Below are positions 61,369 through 64,000 of a DNA stretch of 64,000 nucleotides, one piece after another; position 1 is the stretch's first letter; each line of letters starts with the position of its first letter. The position numbers and the translations under genes are program-made. The DNA comes from Candidatus Riflebacteria bacterium HGW-Riflebacteria-2 (GTDB taxonomy: Bacteria; Muiribacteriota; Ozemobacteria; Ozemobacterales; Ozemobacteraceae). Where the stretch lies: contig PGYA01000017.1 of NCBI GenBank assembly GCA_002839435.1, positions 22,075 through 86,074 on the forward strand, read 5' to 3'. Under the pieces are notes generated by a model. That model worked only from the letters and a program-made list of their open reading frames with translations. It ran no database searches and was not told the DNA's origin.

Positions 61369-62199
61369 ATGATTTCTCGACCTGGCAGGCTCATATTTTT
61401 GCTGTTAGCCTTGTTTATAACTGTATTTAAGCAGCAATGTTACGGACAGGGCAACGCAATATATCTTTCTACCCCGCTGACCCCGCCAGCTGAAATGGTA
61501 TGGCTGGTAACGGTTTCATTGGTCGGTCTTTCTCTGGCCGGAGCGGTTTCTTTTCGGATTGTCTGGCGCTACAGCTATTCTTTTGCAGCCAGCGCCGGGC
61601 CGGCCGCCACCATAATGTTTGCCCTGGTATTTTTTCTTACCGGCAGATTGGCCACTCACAACGGCACTGCCCCGGGTCTTGGGATGCCTTTACCGGCTCT
61701 TACCGGCCTTGCGTGGTCTGAAGTCGGATCACAGTTCGTTCTCTGGAACTGTCTTGGACTACTGCAATTCGTAACAATCATTGTCGTCATCGGCATGGTT
61801 GCCAATAAACTCAGATCAATGGCTTACGCCTTGCCACTGGTGCTTTACACTGTGGCCATTACCGCCGCGATACCCTGGCTGGCATATTATATACTGCATC
61901 GCGGCTCTGCCGGGATTCCTGCCTTTACAGCTTTGTTGATGGCGCTGCTGCTCAAACAGTCCCGCTTAAGTCTGATTATAATTGCCGTACTGACACTGAT
62001 TTTGCCAGATTACTTTGCAATTTTCTGTCTGTATTCATTATTCTTTTTTCCAGTTCTGGAGGCTACAACGCATGATGTATGCCGACCGAATCGCCTCGAG
62101 ATAGTCTGCCTGTTTTTCATCTGCGCCTTTGTCTACTTTCTGGGCGTCTTTGCATTAGTTTCTCAGGGTGCTCTTGCTCATGGCCCTGGTGCCGGCTAG
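61369..62199 (+). CDS. Polytopic membrane protein, unknown
   Basis: A 276-residue protein with about seven hydrophobic helices (for example MVWLVTVSLVGLSLAGAVSF and AITAAIPWLAYYIL). No catalytic motif is recognised. It is 13 nt after the repeat protein on the same strand and may be its partner for export or membrane placement. A short N-terminal signal-like segment is present. A large inverted repeat follows the stop. Confidence 0.75.
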   Translation: MISRPGRLIFLLLALFITVFKQQCYGQGNAIYLSTPLTPPAEMVWLVTVSLVGLSLAGAVSFRIVWRYSYSFAASAGPAATIMFALVFFLTGRLATHNGTAPGLGMPLPALTGLAWSEVGSQFVLWNCLGLLQFVTIIVVIGMVANKLRSMAYALPLVLYTVAITAAIPWLAYYILHRGSAGIPAFTALLMALLLKQSRLSLIIIAVLTLILPDYFAIFCLYSLFFFPVLEATTHDVCRPNRLEIVCLFFICAFVYFLGVFALVSQGALAHGPGAG

Positions 62200-62231
62200 T
62201 CTCATAAAGCAATAACATCTCCTGTCGAACA

Positions 62232-62259
62232 GGCGCCCGGCTCAAATGAGCCGGGCGCC
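62232..62259. terminator. GC-rich hairpin between convergent genes
   Basis: GGCGCCCGGCT and AGCCGGGCGCC form a perfect, very stable inverted repeat with a tiny loop region. It lies between the convergent membrane-protein and icd genes, but no T-tract follows on either strand. It is a possible bidirectional terminator or transcript stabiliser. Confidence 0.45.
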
Positions 62260-62291
62260 AGGTTAAACATCAGAAAACATTCTCTGTTACA

Positions 62292-64000
<1,709 letters not shown>

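Overview
The window is a gene-dense bacterial chromosome segment of roughly 50% G+C by eye. About 47 protein-coding genes are supported, with no rRNA, tRNA or CRISPR array and no recognisable transposase. Lipoprotein and signal-peptide genes, M16 and M48 proteases, a fused Tad/type IV pilus motor, pseudopilins, many TPR proteins, butyrate kinase with phosphate butyryltransferase, and a monomeric NADP-isocitrate dehydrogenase suggest an uncultured, fermentative, diderm-like bacterium. A Candidatus Riflebacteria/Ozemobacteria-type genome would fit, but this is inference from gene style, not from a search. Several start sites look leaderless: a -10 hexamer sits 6-8 nt before the ATG.

Layout. 1-10.0 kb (minus strand) is a housekeeping block. 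A TPR lipid/periplasm-type protein, an outer-membrane-like protein, an HD-GYP-like protein and an unknown protein are followed by a second set: TPR protein, TrpS, ScpA, ScpB, an M16 peptidase, a structured repeat element and an M24 aminopeptidase. 10.1-11.9 kb (plus) holds a ParB-like protein and a metallo-beta-lactamase-fold hydrolase. 11.96-24.0 kb (plus) is the most unusual part. A 1185-residue protein with an N-terminal MinD/ParA-like ATPase is translationally coupled to a 1285-residue basic protein of unknown type. A PP2C phosphatase follows, then a coiled-coil protein whose C-terminal half has the same odd composition, and a 712-residue protein made almost wholly of TPRs.

24.0-35.4 kb holds a GH13 amylase with a starch-binding-like domain, a YifB/ComM AAA protein, a TPR protein ending in a CFI-box-like domain, the rlmI-like/nudix/buk/ptb operon, a cyclic-nucleotide-binding/MinD fusion, and an M48 protease. 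35.5-42.9 kb holds a small cysteine protein, murC with a structured leader, a 37-residue membrane microprotein, a double M16 protease, an SLH-like protein, a small membrane protein and a DUF523 protein. 42.9-46.8 kb is a compressed Tad motor made of two fusions: TadB-TadC, and CpaE-like with TadA. 46.8-50.6 kb (plus) holds an ABC-2 exporter pair, a coiled-coil/GrpE-like/zinc-ribbon protein and a 43-residue membrane microprotein. 50.6-60.0 kb (minus) is a pseudopilin operon that ends in a large lipoprotein with FN3-like repeats and an M30-like metallopeptidase. 60.2-62.2 kb (plus) holds a secreted protein with about six 27-residue repeats and a polytopic membrane protein. The 5' end of icd runs off the right edge.

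Three separate MinD/ParA-like ATPases, each fused to something different, plus repeated TPR scaffolds, suggest that localisation of envelope machines such as pili is a theme of the region. The 11.96-24.0 kb cluster is the best candidate for an undescribed system.
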